Made by a program: the position numbers and the translations under genes | Shown here: positions 51,560 through 60,304 of the stretch, one piece after another | How positions within the stretch are numbered: the first letter of the stretch is position 1 | Layout: each line of letters begins with the position of its first letter | Notes under the pieces: model-generated | Told to the model about the DNA's origin: nothing | The model's database searches: none | What the model saw: the letters and a program-made list of their open reading frames with translations, nothing else | DNA from: CBDCGJ01 sp965238305 | Lineage (GTDB): Bacteria; Pseudomonadota; Alphaproteobacteria; GCA-2731375 | NCBI GenBank assembly: GCA_965238305.1 | Contig: CBDEHK010000001.1 | Location: 124,001-188,000, forward strand | Direction: 5' to 3' | DNA: 64,000 nt

Positions 51560-52702
51560 ATGAAAATTCAGGCGGCTTTATTGGCGGAACAGGGACGCGA
51601 ACATCCTTTTGTCGAGACGGCACCGCTTGAAGTGGTGGAGCTGGATTTAGCGCCGCCCGGGCCTGGCGAAGTGTTAATCAAGACCGGCGCAGCGGGGCTT
51701 TGCCATTCGGATTTGTCGATGATACGGGGCTTGATGGCGCGTAAATTACCAATGGTGCCGGGACATGAAGCCGCTGGCATCGTGGTTGAGACCGGACCAG
51801 ACGTGAGCCAATGCAAAGTCGGCGACCATGTGGTGATGAGCTTTGTGCCGATCTGCGGTAAATGCGAATATTGCCAGACCGGGCGGCCCAATTTGTGCTC
51901 AACCGCGTTTGATGCCCGCGCCACCGGCGCCCTGATCAATGGCCAACGGCGGCTGTCCCGGGAAGGCGAAGCAGTGAACCATACCAACGGCGTCTCCTGC
52001 TACGCCGAATATATGGTCGCTTCGGAACTGTCGGTGATTGTCGTCGATGACGACGTGCCGATGGTCGATGCGGCGCTATTCGGTTGTGCCGTGGTTACCG
52101 GCGTGGGCGCGGTGATCAATACGGCGAAAATCACCCCTGGCGCGACGATTGCCGTGGTCGGGCTGGGTGGGGTTGGGCTTTGTGCCTTGATGGGCGGGGT
52201 TTTGGCCGGCGCCGGGCGCATCATCGCGGTCGATATCGCCGACGATAAACTTGGCTTTGCCCGCCAGTTGGGTGCCACCGATACTTTCAACGCCAGCGAT
52301 GAGAATTGCGTCGGGGAGATCATCGAAGCCACCCAAGGCGGCGTCGAATATGCCTTTGAAGTCGCCGGCGTTGTCGCCGCCATGCAAACCGCTTATGAAA
52401 TCACCCGGCGCGGCGGCACCACGGTGACCAGCGGCCTGTCGAACCAGCTGCACAATTTTAGTGTGCCGCACGCTCAGTTGGTGGTCGATGAGCGAACGGT
52501 GAAAGGCAGCTATATGGGCAGTTCTGTCGTGCGTCAGGACGTGCCGAAATTCATCAGTCTTTATAAACAAGGCAAACTGCCGGTCGATAAACTTCGCAGC
52601 GGTAATATTGGTTTGAGCGATCTGAATGCCGGCTTCGATAAATTGGCCGCCGGCAATGCAATCCGCCAAATGCTGGTCATGCATGGGGAGTTCGATCAGT
52701 GA
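51560..52702 (+). CDS. Zinc-dependent alcohol dehydrogenase (class III-like MDR)
   Basis: 380 residues. Catalytic zinc ligands Cys48 and His69-Glu70 (GLCHSD, PGHE), structural zinc cysteines C99, C102, C105 and C113 (CGKCEYCQTGRPNLC), and the Rossmann motif VGLGGVGLCA. It should oxidise an alcohol with NAD. It is not the glutathione-dependent formaldehyde dehydrogenase by signature, so the substrate is open. Next to a divergently oriented LysR gene. Confidence 0.9.
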   Translation: MKIQAALLAEQGREHPFVETAPLEVVELDLAPPGPGEVLIKTGAAGLCHSDLSMIRGLMARKLPMVPGHEAAGIVVETGPDVSQCKVGDHVVMSFVPICGKCEYCQTGRPNLCSTAFDARATGALINGQRRLSREGEAVNHTNGVSCYAEYMVASELSVIVVDDDVPMVDAALFGCAVVTGVGAVINTAKITPGATIAVVGLGGVGLCALMGGVLAGAGRIIAVDIADDKLGFARQLGATDTFNASDENCVGEIIEATQGGVEYAFEVAGVVAAMQTAYEITRRGGTTVTSGLSNQLHNFSVPHAQLVVDERTVKGSYMGSSVVRQDVPKFISLYKQGKLPVDKLRSGNIGLSDLNAGFDKLAAGNAIRQMLVMHGEFDQ

Positions 52703-52735
52703 GAGGACGGTAATAATCCGACAAATTGTCAGCGC

Positions 52736-53620
52736 TTATCTGGCTTCGAATGTCGCTCGTAAGTGATTGGCAACCGCCTCTACCGGTGCCGTCGGATCCT
52801 TTGTAATCAGCATGCCGAGGGTGTATTCGGGTAGCACTGGCAAGCCATATTCGGGGCCAAGCGCAACGATAGCGCCTTCACATGTTGACGCCGGCAGCGG
52901 GGCAATGGCGAGGTCGGCGAGAATGGCGGCCTTCTGGCCGGAGATATGCGCGCTTTTGTAGGTTATCCGGTAATCGCGGCCTTGACGTTCGAGACTAGAA
53001 AGACCTTCTTCGCGCCAGATGCAGCCCTCTTCCCAAACCGAAACCGGCAACGGGATTTGTTCGGCTGCGATACCGTTTTTGAGACCGGCCCACATCAGCG
53101 CTTCGCAATAAAGCGTTTCGACCTCTTTGCTGATGGCGTCCGTTGAACCGCAGGTGATGATGGCGATGTCCAATTCATTGTGGCGTATTTTCTCAACCAA
53201 AGGGGCCGAGTTTTCCACCGTCACGTCAACCGTTATACCGGGATGAGTTTCGGCAAATCGGCGCAGTACTGCCGGTAAAAACTGCTCTGCCGCGTGATCC
53301 AAAGCGCCCACGCGCACGACGCCAGAAACCTCCGGCGTGATAAATTTGGCAACGATATCCCGGTTGAGCGCCAAAACGCGTCGGGCATGGGCAATCAGCA
53401 TCTCGCCGTCGTCGGTCGGCGTGACGAAGCGGGCCGCACGCCGGAAAACTCGATGACCCAAAAGGTCTTCAATGCGCTTCACTTGCATTGACACCGCCGA
53501 TGGCGTTCGAAAAACCACTTCCGCGGCCGCAGAAAAACTTCCGGTTTCCGATATCACCACCAGCGTTCTTAACAAATCCAGTTCGAGAAGTGGCATCTGG
53601 GGCACCGGATCAACATTCAT
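52736..53620 (-). CDS. LysR-type transcriptional regulator
   Basis: 294 residues. An N-terminal winged HTH (LDLLRTLVVISETGSFSAAAEVVFRTPSAVSMQVKRIEDLLG) and a LysR substrate-binding domain with several Cys. GAGGCAAAG precedes the chosen ATG. It is convergent with the alcohol dehydrogenase and divergent from the DUF1127 gene, with which it shares an inverted-repeat region, so DUF1127 is a likely target. Confidence 0.9.
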   Translation of the reverse strand: MNVDPVPQMPLLELDLLRTLVVISETGSFSAAAEVVFRTPSAVSMQVKRIEDLLGHRVFRRAARFVTPTDDGEMLIAHARRVLALNRDIVAKFITPEVSGVVRVGALDHAAEQFLPAVLRRFAETHPGITVDVTVENSAPLVEKIRHNELDIAIITCGSTDAISKEVETLYCEALMWAGLKNGIAAEQIPLPVSVWEEGCIWREEGLSSLERQGRDYRITYKSAHISGQKAAILADLAIAPLPASTCEGAIVALGPEYGLPVLPEYTLGMLITKDPTAPVEAVANHLRATFEAR

Positions 53621-53648
53621 TGCTTTGCCTCTAACTATCAATAAAATT

Positions 53649-53683
53649 GAACAACTATATCAATATTGTTCGTTGGATTGATA
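53649..53683. promoter_or_regulatory. Candidate LysR operator
   Basis: GAACAA (53649-53654) and TTGTTC (53666-53671) form an inverted repeat with an 11-base spacer, overlapped by TATCAAT (53658-53664) and ATTGATA (53677-53683). The layout suits a LysR tetramer site. It lies immediately upstream of the lysR gene and about 90 bases before DUF1127. Confidence 0.55.
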
Positions 53684-53772
53684 CTTTTAATTTTGCCATT
53701 GTGTATTTTGAGGGGTTAGCGAGACCTCGATAACCAATAAATGAAATTCTCCCACTGCCGAAAGAGAACAAA

Positions 53773-54078
53773 ATGAGTATCAATACTTCACCCAATGCGG
53801 CCGGTGAAAATGCAGCTGTAGGTGTGTCCGCAACTACCCTCACCTCACGCTTCAACAATTTTGTATGGCGATATATTGCGGAACTCAAAAAATATCGTGT
53901 GCTTCGCCATTCGCAACAGATCAGTCGGCAAGCCTTCGATCGCATGCTGGCCCTTGATGACCGTACTCTAGCGGATATTGGCGTTACGAGAGACGATGTC
54001 TTATGGGCGAGCAAGCTGCCGCTTTCGGCAAACGCCGCTCAGGAACTACAGAAAATCTCACAATGGCAGCGCCGATGA
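53773..54078 (+). CDS. DUF1127 family protein
   Basis: 101 residues. The C-terminal half carries the DUF1127 (YjiS-like) pattern: DRMLALDDRTLADIGVTRDDVLWASKLPLS. An unusually long N-terminal part of about 45 residues, Ser/Thr/Asn-rich, precedes it. Short DUF1127 proteins in alphaproteobacteria bind RNA and affect small-RNA turnover and phosphate or carbon metabolism. Divergent from the LysR gene. Confidence 0.85.
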   Translation: MSINTSPNAAGENAAVGVSATTLTSRFNNFVWRYIAELKKYRVLRHSQQISRQAFDRMLALDDRTLADIGVTRDDVLWASKLPLSANAAQELQKISQWQRR

Positions 54079-54199
54079 CGCGACCCATAACCGGATAAAT
54101 CTCCATCCAGATGTCAATAGGTTTCAATTTCGCTACTTGACGGAATATTCGATTGTCGAGAGTATAAACAACATTTAATTACGTATTTAGTGTATTTCG

Positions 54200-55027
54200 A
54201 TGGTCGCCCGATTTTTACTCATACTTCTTCTATTTGTTTTGTCCGCCTGTGCGGTCAATGTGAACGATCCGGTATTTTTGGCCCGGAACCAGCAACTGAT
54301 CGATGGGCAAATTGCCGCGGCGGCGGCGGAAATTACGGCAGGTCGGCGGCAATTTTATTTAGGCGCCGGGCTTTGGGGCGGCGATGCCGTGTTCTCCGAA
54401 AATGACGTGGTGGATTTTTACGCCAGCTTAGCCCGCCATAGCGAAGCGCCGGTGATCCCATTTCTGGCCAGCAACAAAATTTCAGGAGCGCCGGGCGATT
54501 ACCCTTATGCGGGGCTATCGACGCTCAAGCAACAGGTGATGGCCATCGAAGCCGAGGCGCGGGAAGACGATTTAATTTTTGTTCTGCTGTCATCGCATGG
54601 CCGACCGAACCGGATCGCTTGGAAAGTCGGCGCGAACCCGCATGGTTATTGGAGCGCCGGCACTGTGCGGGATGTCTTCGCGCCGCTCAATGGCCACCAA
54701 GTTGTGTTCTTCATCCAAGCTTGTTATGCCGGATCGTTAATCGACGACCTGAAGCGGGCGGAGCGTATCATTTTGACGGCGGCGGCGTCTGACCGGGTCT
54801 CCTTTGGCTGTTCACCCAGCGATCACCATTCGTATTTCACCGATGCTTTACTGGCGGCGCTAGCCGGCCCGCCCGATAATCTCGCCGACATTTTCAGGTT
54901 TGCCGCCGATCAGATCGAACAACGTGAAGCAGAGCTGGAGCTGCCGCACTCCCAACCGCAGAGTTTTGTCGGCGCCGATATGAAGGCGATCTATCATGCT
55001 AGAATTCTTAAGGCGGCCGGCGAATAG
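54200..55027 (+). CDS. C13 (legumain-like) cysteine peptidase lipoprotein
   Basis: 275 residues. Lipobox LSAC with Cys17. The catalytic His133-Gly134 (LLSSHGRPN) and Cys175 (FIQACYAG) form the His-Cys dyad of clan CD peptidases, and ASDRVSFGCSPSDHHSYFTDALL follows as in bacterial C13 proteins. The protein should be anchored at the membrane and act in the periplasm. No clear ribosome binding site before the ATG. It is flanked by unrelated genes. Confidence 0.88.
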   Translation: MVARFLLILLLFVLSACAVNVNDPVFLARNQQLIDGQIAAAAAEITAGRRQFYLGAGLWGGDAVFSENDVVDFYASLARHSEAPVIPFLASNKISGAPGDYPYAGLSTLKQQVMAIEAEAREDDLIFVLLSSHGRPNRIAWKVGANPHGYWSAGTVRDVFAPLNGHQVVFFIQACYAGSLIDDLKRAERIILTAAASDRVSFGCSPSDHHSYFTDALLAALAGPPDNLADIFRFAADQIEQREAELELPHSQPQSFVGADMKAIYHARILKAAGE

Positions 55028-55178
55028 GCGCCGTGCTGCCGGAGTTCCAATGAACCCCAGTGGTTCACGCGTGGTGAAAGGTTTGCTCGCGGAAAGAATT
55101 AATGGAACAATATTGCGATAACATATGATCGCTCAGAATTCTTTTGCCTGAGTTATATATTATCGGAGTGTCAAAACA

Positions 55179-56402
55179 ATGAGCCAAGCCACGACTATTA
55201 CAGACCTTGCGGATTATGACGTTAGCGACCCAACGCTTTATCAACAGGATAGTTGGCGGCCGATTTTTGCCCATATGCGGCGCGACGATCCGGTGCATTA
55301 CTGTCCGGACAGTATTTATGGTCCGTATTGGTCAGTGACAAAATACGACGACATCATGCAGGTCGAACTTGATCATGATAATTTTTCGTCAGAGCTTGGC
55401 GGCATTCAAGTGCTTGATCCGCCGGCCGGACATGACCGGCCAAATTTCATCCGTATGGACCCGCCCAAACATACGGCGCAACGTAAAACCGTCGCACCCG
55501 TTGTCGGGCCGAAAAACCTGAAAAATTTCGAGGCGACGATCCGGGAGCGGACGAACTATGTCCTTGATAGTTTGCCGCGCAACGAAGTCTTCGATTGGGT
55601 TGATCTGGTCTCCATCGAATTGACGACGATGATGTTAGCGACATTGTTCGATTTCCCCTGGGAAGATCGCCGTTTGCTGCCCTATTGGTCGGACGTCGGC
55701 ATTGCCAATATTAATGACCCCGACGCCTTGGTGAAAAGCGAAGAAGAACGAACCGTCGAGATGATGAAGATGGGCGCCTATTTCAAAGACCTATGGGATC
55801 AGCGGGCGGAAGGCGAACCAAATTTCGACTTGATCTCGATGATGGCGCGGGGTGAAGCCACCAAAGAAATGCCGATGGCCGAATTCGTCGGCAACATTGG
55901 TCTGCTGATCGTTGGCGGCAACGATACCACGCGCAATTCCATGACCGCTGGGCTGATGGCGTTACAAGATAATCCAGACGAATTTCGCAAATTGCGGGCC
56001 GATCCATCGCTGATCAAATCCATGGTGCCGGAAATCATCCGCTATCACACGCCGGTCATCCATATGAGGCGAACCGCAGCCCGCGACATCGAATTGGCCG
56101 GTAAGATGATCAAAGCCGGCGAGCGGGTGGTGATGTGGTATCTCTCCGGCAATTTCGATGAATCCGCAATTTATGATGCGGAACGTTTCGTCATCGACCG
56201 AAAAAAGGCGCGGCGGCATCTGGCTTTTGGTGCTGGCATCCATCGCTGTGTCGGCGACCGCCTGGCGGAACAGCAACTCCGTATCCTTTGGGAAGAGATC
56301 CTTGCCCGCGACCTAGAAATCGAAGTGATGGGGGAACCAACCCGCATCTATTCCAATTTTATCCGCGGCATCAGTTCGCTACCAGCGCGGATAAATGCGT
56401 AG
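55179..56402 (+). CDS. CYP153-like cytochrome P450
   Basis: 407 residues. Haem-thiolate loop FGAGIHRCVG with Cys357, ExxR motif E285-R288, I-helix GGNDTTRNS at 246-254, and the C-terminal RILWEEIL followed by GEPTRIYSNFIRGI. These are strongly those of CYP153, the bacterial family of soluble terminal alkane/fatty-acid hydroxylases. It needs a ferredoxin and reductase, which are not in this window. CGGAG precedes the ATG. A HAD gene follows after nine bases. Confidence 0.9.
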   Translation: MSQATTITDLADYDVSDPTLYQQDSWRPIFAHMRRDDPVHYCPDSIYGPYWSVTKYDDIMQVELDHDNFSSELGGIQVLDPPAGHDRPNFIRMDPPKHTAQRKTVAPVVGPKNLKNFEATIRERTNYVLDSLPRNEVFDWVDLVSIELTTMMLATLFDFPWEDRRLLPYWSDVGIANINDPDALVKSEEERTVEMMKMGAYFKDLWDQRAEGEPNFDLISMMARGEATKEMPMAEFVGNIGLLIVGGNDTTRNSMTAGLMALQDNPDEFRKLRADPSLIKSMVPEIIRYHTPVIHMRRTAARDIELAGKMIKAGERVVMWYLSGNFDESAIYDAERFVIDRKKARRHLAFGAGIHRCVGDRLAEQQLRILWEEILARDLEIEVMGEPTRIYSNFIRGISSLPARINA

Positions 56403-56411
56403 GATCGACGA

Positions 56412-57077
56412 GTGAATCTAATTATTTTTGATTGCGACGGCGTCCTGGTCGAAAGCGAAGCGGTATTTATTGAGGCTGAAATGAGCTTTCTTGAGGAAGC
56501 CGGGTTCAGCTATCGCCGGGACGACTATATCCGACAATTTATGGGTCTACCGCCCGACATTTGGAAAGCCCGCATTCACGACCTGATCGTTGAGAAGCAC
56601 GGCAAAGCCCCACCATTGGATTTTTTCGATCATCTCTATGACCGTACCAGAACTAAACTGGAAGCCGAGTTGGTCGCCGTCGCCGGTGCCCGTGAGACCA
56701 TCCTATCTCTGTCGCAACGTAAATGCGTCGCCTCCAGCTCGTCAGCAAAAAGCATGGTGCGGAAACTTGCGCTGACAGATTTACTGGATTTATTCGATGA
56801 CAATTTATTTTCCACTCAATTGGTCGAAAATGGCAAACCGGCGCCGGATTTATTCCTGCTGGCAGCAGAACGCATGGGAATAGCGCCATCTGAATGCGTC
56901 GTCGTCGAAGACAGCTCCAACGGTGTGATCGCAGCAACACGTGCCGGCATGCGTGTAATCGGCTTCACCGGCGGCAGTCACTGCCCCGATAATCATGGCG
57001 AAATCCTGCGCGGTGACGGCGCCGATGTAGTTGTTTCGTCCTACCCGGAATTGGCGGCAGTTATCAACCGCGTCTGA
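56412..57077 (+). CDS. HAD superfamily phosphatase, beta-phosphoglucomutase-like
   Basis: 221 residues. HAD motif I DCDGVLVES with Asp7 and Asp9, a helical cap, a Ser motif II, motif III Lys in NGKPAPD and motif IV VVVEDSSNGV. It dephosphorylates or isomerises a sugar phosphate or similar; not specific. It starts with GTG nine bases after the P450, so probably in the same operon. Confidence 0.88.
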   Translation: MNLIIFDCDGVLVESEAVFIEAEMSFLEEAGFSYRRDDYIRQFMGLPPDIWKARIHDLIVEKHGKAPPLDFFDHLYDRTRTKLEAELVAVAGARETILSLSQRKCVASSSSAKSMVRKLALTDLLDLFDDNLFSTQLVENGKPAPDLFLLAAERMGIAPSECVVVEDSSNGVIAATRAGMRVIGFTGGSHCPDNHGEILRGDGADVVVSSYPELAAVINRV

Positions 57078-57159
57078 TCGTTCAAACAACGTCCGATGAC
57101 AGCGGAATTGAATGCCCCTATGATGTCTCAGAATATTCACACGAAAGTAGGCTACAAGT

Positions 57160-57948
57160 ATGAGCGGAAGATTAGACAGTAAAGTGGCGATTGTAACCGG
57201 GGCAGCGTCGCGTGGGGACGGCGTTGGAAATGGCAAGGCCATGGCAATGCAATTTGCCCGTGAAGGCGCCAAAGTGGTGCTGGTCAATCGCGATGAAGAT
57301 CGCGCCCAGGCCCTGCAACGTGAAATCGCCGAAGAAGGCGGCAGTGCCCTGGCCTTTGCCGGCGATATGACCGTCGCGGCGGACGCGCAAGCGGCGGTCG
57401 ATGCGGCGCTTTCGAACTATGGTGCCCTGCATATCCTGGTCAACAATGTCGGCATCGGCGGCGGCGGGCGGATTGCGGAAGCAAAAGAAGACGAATGGGA
57501 TAACCTGATGCAGGTGAACTTGAAATCGATGATGCTGGCGACCCGGGCCGCGATCCCGGCAATGCAGGCGGCGGGTTGCGGCTCGATCATCAATATCTCC
57601 TCTATTGCCGGTGCCCGCGGTCTGATTTCCAAGGGTGGGGCGGCCGCCTATGCCACGTCAAAAGCCGGCATGCATGGTTTCAGCTATTCCGTTGCCGCCG
57701 ATTACGCCCGCGACAATATCCGCTCCAACGTGATCATCGTCGGCACCGTCGACACGCCCATGGTCGCCTATCTGGATGAAGAAGCCCGCGAACGCCGGGT
57801 CACCATGGTGCCGATGGGGACCCGCGGCACCGCCTGGGATATTGCTTATGGCGCGGTTTATTTGGCCAGCGATGAAAGCCGCTGGGTCACCGGCGCGACG
57901 CTGCCAATCGATGGCGGCCTGATCAACCTGCGCGATTGGCCGAGATAA
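57160..57948 (+). CDS. Short-chain dehydrogenase/reductase
   Basis: 262 residues. Classical SDR: an extended glycine motif TGAASRGDGVGNG (about 14-26), NNVG at 95-98, catalytic Ser147/148 and Tyr164-x-x-x-Lys168 (YATSK). NAD(P)-dependent oxidation or reduction of an alcohol/ketone. It precedes the DUF427 gene by 16 bases and follows the P450/HAD pair by 82 bases, so it may act on a product of the same pathway. Confidence 0.92.
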   Translation: MSGRLDSKVAIVTGAASRGDGVGNGKAMAMQFAREGAKVVLVNRDEDRAQALQREIAEEGGSALAFAGDMTVAADAQAAVDAALSNYGALHILVNNVGIGGGGRIAEAKEDEWDNLMQVNLKSMMLATRAAIPAMQAAGCGSIINISSIAGARGLISKGGAAAYATSKAGMHGFSYSVAADYARDNIRSNVIIVGTVDTPMVAYLDEEARERRVTMVPMGTRGTAWDIAYGAVYLASDESRWVTGATLPIDGGLINLRDWPR

Positions 57949-57964
57949 CAACAGGAGAGTTACA

Positions 57965-58405
57965 ATGACGGCGACCAGAGGCAACGAAACAATCACTTTT
58001 TCGAAAGAGACCATCCATAGCCCCCATGACGCGCGCCATTTCATGCGCCTGAAACCGATTGCCGGGCGGGTACGGATCTTGCGCGATGGTCAATTGCTGG
58101 CGCAATCGGATAACGCCATGCGCCTGATCGAAGTCGGTCGGGATATTTATGACCCAACCATTTATTTGCCGGCTGCCGACATCGTCGCGCCGCTGAAACA
58201 GACCGAAAAACAAACTCACTGCCCGCTTAAAGGAGATGCCAGCTATTTTGATCTGCTGTCAGATAGCGGCGACATCGAAGCCGCGGAAATCGCTTGGAGT
58301 TACCATATCACGCTCGACTTTGCGGCCGAGCTGAAAGACTTGATCGCCTTTTACGGCGACAAAGTCGTCATCGAAGAACATCCCGCCGCCGCCGACGCGG
58401 CTTAA
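57965..58405 (+). CDS. DUF427 family protein
   Basis: 146 residues. One DUF427 domain (RVRILRDGQLLAQSDNAMRLIEVGRDIYDPTIYLP, THCPLKGDASYFDLL and IAWSYHITLDFA). The role is unknown; DUF427 genes often sit with dehydrogenases. AGGAGAG lies before the ATG. It overlaps the convergent gene by four bases. Confidence 0.88.
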   Translation: MTATRGNETITFSKETIHSPHDARHFMRLKPIAGRVRILRDGQLLAQSDNAMRLIEVGRDIYDPTIYLPAADIVAPLKQTEKQTHCPLKGDASYFDLLSDSGDIEAAEIAWSYHITLDFAAELKDLIAFYGDKVVIEEHPAAADAA

Positions 58406-58851
58406 GCCTTCGCGAATTCGCGCAACATATTTACTTCGTTACTGATTTCGGAAATATGAAGGAGTACTGTCTCGCGGATGTCCACCACGTCATGATTTGC
58501 GCAATTTTTTGCGAACCAGAATACCTCTGCTAACGGTTCGGCCTCATGCCAAGTCGTCTCAACATACTTATCGTCTGGAATTTCATCGTATGAAAATAGC
58601 TCAAGATTAGCGTCATCGACAGCATCATCCCAACGGCTACAGTCGCGACCCCATGCCATCATATAAAAACACCCGGATGCAACCAGCCAGTCACTTACCA
58701 AACCGCGCAAGCGAGCAGTCACATCCGCCTCAACAATCACAACGGCGCGGAATGGAGACGACAAGCGACGTTTAGGCGGGTCGTCACCGGGTTTTATATG
58801 CTGATATGTGACATGCATGTTCGCAATCATAGAATCATTTCTGAATTTCAT
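58402..58851 (-). CDS. Unrecognised small protein, possible accessory gene
   Basis: 149 residues, soluble. It has a beta-rich middle (FRAVVIVEADVTARLRGLVSDWLVASGCFYMMAWG), a CSRWDDAVDDANLELF segment and an acidic run EIPDDKYVETTWHEAEP. I do not recognise the family. The layout could be an immunity- or sensor-type protein; that is a guess. It faces the DUF427 gene and is somewhat AT-richer than its neighbour. Confidence 0.6.
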   Translation of the reverse strand: MKFRNDSMIANMHVTYQHIKPGDDPPKRRLSSPFRAVVIVEADVTARLRGLVSDWLVASGCFYMMAWGRDCSRWDDAVDDANLELFSYDEIPDDKYVETTWHEAEPLAEVFWFAKNCANHDVVDIRETVLLHISEISNEVNMLREFAKA

Positions 58852-59082
58852 ACCCTACATTGTATATACCGGCCACAATAACTAAATAAAGTTATGCGCA
58901 GTTGCTGGGTCCGCAATCGAACTATCGCTATGAAATTTGACGGCGTGGACGAACATTATTATTGGCGCGATTGAATACGTGCTTGTGACCTCGCTGAAAT
59001 GCTCTACTGTTTTGCCCTCCCAATTAGAGTGTGATAGTATTATTACCCGGCGTTCAATACAAATGAATCTTGGTTTGCACTC

Positions 59083-59559
59083 ATGATCGACCGCGAGGCC
59101 AGAAATCACACGGCGCAGAATCTGCGGGATTTTATTTCCGGGAAGATTACCAATGATACATTTGACATGAGGCAAGTTGAATCCGGCGATCCGGGCGTAA
59201 ATGCGATCGATGCGTGCGCTTGGTTGCTTTATTCCGACATGGAGGAACACTATCTTACGGGCGACCATCAAATTACCAATCAGGATCGCCAAGAATGCCT
59301 CAAATGGATTTTGTTCCTGGACAGCAATGATGATTACGTGTGGCCCCATATTTATCTACCTGTTTATGACCCGAGATTGCGGCGAGCCGAACCAGTTTCT
59401 TTTCTGAATTTTTTCAGGTCACAGAAGAAGAATACGCTGCATAATTCGGTCGTCGATAACTTTCTTGCCGCTGGTGACTATGCTGTATGGCCGTTCGCAT
59501 CTCGGCGGCAATATAAGGACGCGTTGAGAAATCCGCGGCGCTTATCGGGTCGGGTATAA
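59083..59559 (+). CDS. Unrecognised small soluble protein
   Basis: 158 residues, helical N-terminus (DREARNHTAQNLRDFISGKITNDTFDMRQ) and aromatic-rich middle and C-terminus (WILFLDSNDDYVWPHIYLPVYD). No signal peptide or membrane helix. Not a family I can name, although the N-terminal pattern recurs in small orphan proteins elsewhere. Somewhat AT-rich. Sits between the gene at 58402 and the cupin gene. Confidence 0.6.
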   Translation: MIDREARNHTAQNLRDFISGKITNDTFDMRQVESGDPGVNAIDACAWLLYSDMEEHYLTGDHQITNQDRQECLKWILFLDSNDDYVWPHIYLPVYDPRLRRAEPVSFLNFFRSQKKNTLHNSVVDNFLAAGDYAVWPFASRRQYKDALRNPRRLSGRV

Positions 59560-59588
59560 CGACGTCCAGCCCAAGCGGCCAACTCAGA

Positions 59589-60041
59589 TTAAGCCTTGCG
59601 TGCTCGCTGTTTTTCCAGACCGCGTTGAAAATCGGCAAGGGCGATGGTGCGGTCGACTTGGCCGTCTTCATCCAAAAGGTCGTAAACCCGACCATCGACT
59701 TCTGTCATCATCAACAGGATAACGGCGCCATCGGGACCACCGCCTTCCCGGTGCATTTCGTTGCCATCATTGGTCGAAAAAGTGCCGGGGCGTTTGATCT
59801 TGGCCAGTTCTGGGTTTGGACCATTTAGGTGCCAGACCTGATGCTCGCCAGCCAATACCAGGGTCCGGGTCGCACCGACGTGGTTGTGGGGGACACATTG
59901 GGCGTTGGGGGCGAATTTCATCAACATATCAACACTACGCCGAGCGGTATCGACATCCAGGATGTGGTACCAAAGATCATTAAAACCGGCGAACAAAGAC
60001 CAAATGATTTCCCGGTCGTCAAATCGATAACTGTCGTTCAT
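59589..60041 (-). CDS. Cupin-domain protein
   Basis: 150 residues, one beta-barrel cupin. Metal-binding first motif region VPHNHVGATRTLVLAGEHQVW (His pair), with the second half less conserved. It may be a dioxygenase, a sugar epimerase-type or a sensor protein; the activity is not defined. The ATG start is preferred over an upstream TTG. Confidence 0.78.
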   Translation of the reverse strand: MNDSYRFDDREIIWSLFAGFNDLWYHILDVDTARRSVDMLMKFAPNAQCVPHNHVGATRTLVLAGEHQVWHLNGPNPELAKIKRPGTFSTNDGNEMHREGGGPDGAVILLMMTEVDGRVYDLLDEDGQVDRTIALADFQRGLEKQRARKA

Positions 60042-60304
60042 TGCCTGTCCCAATCTGCTGAAAAATTGTCAAAGCTTCATGCTGTCGATTTCTTCGTGCA
60101 ACTACAATATGCCGCGAATGTTTTGTGCCATAACAAAAAAACGAGCGGATGATCGCCATGACGATAAAAAAACACTATGAAAAAGAATGAAATATCTATT
60201 ATTACCGTCTAGCTAGGATCGGCGAAAAGATATTGCCTGTTTATTAATAAGACGACACGACAACATTGCCGGAATAAATTTTTATCCTGTTTGCCTGCGG
60301 ATTT

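Noticed and set aside
57160..57230. Abnormal glycine motif in the SDR gene
   Set aside because: The extended TGxxSxxxGxGNG form occurs in a recognised group of SDR enzymes, so it is not a defect.
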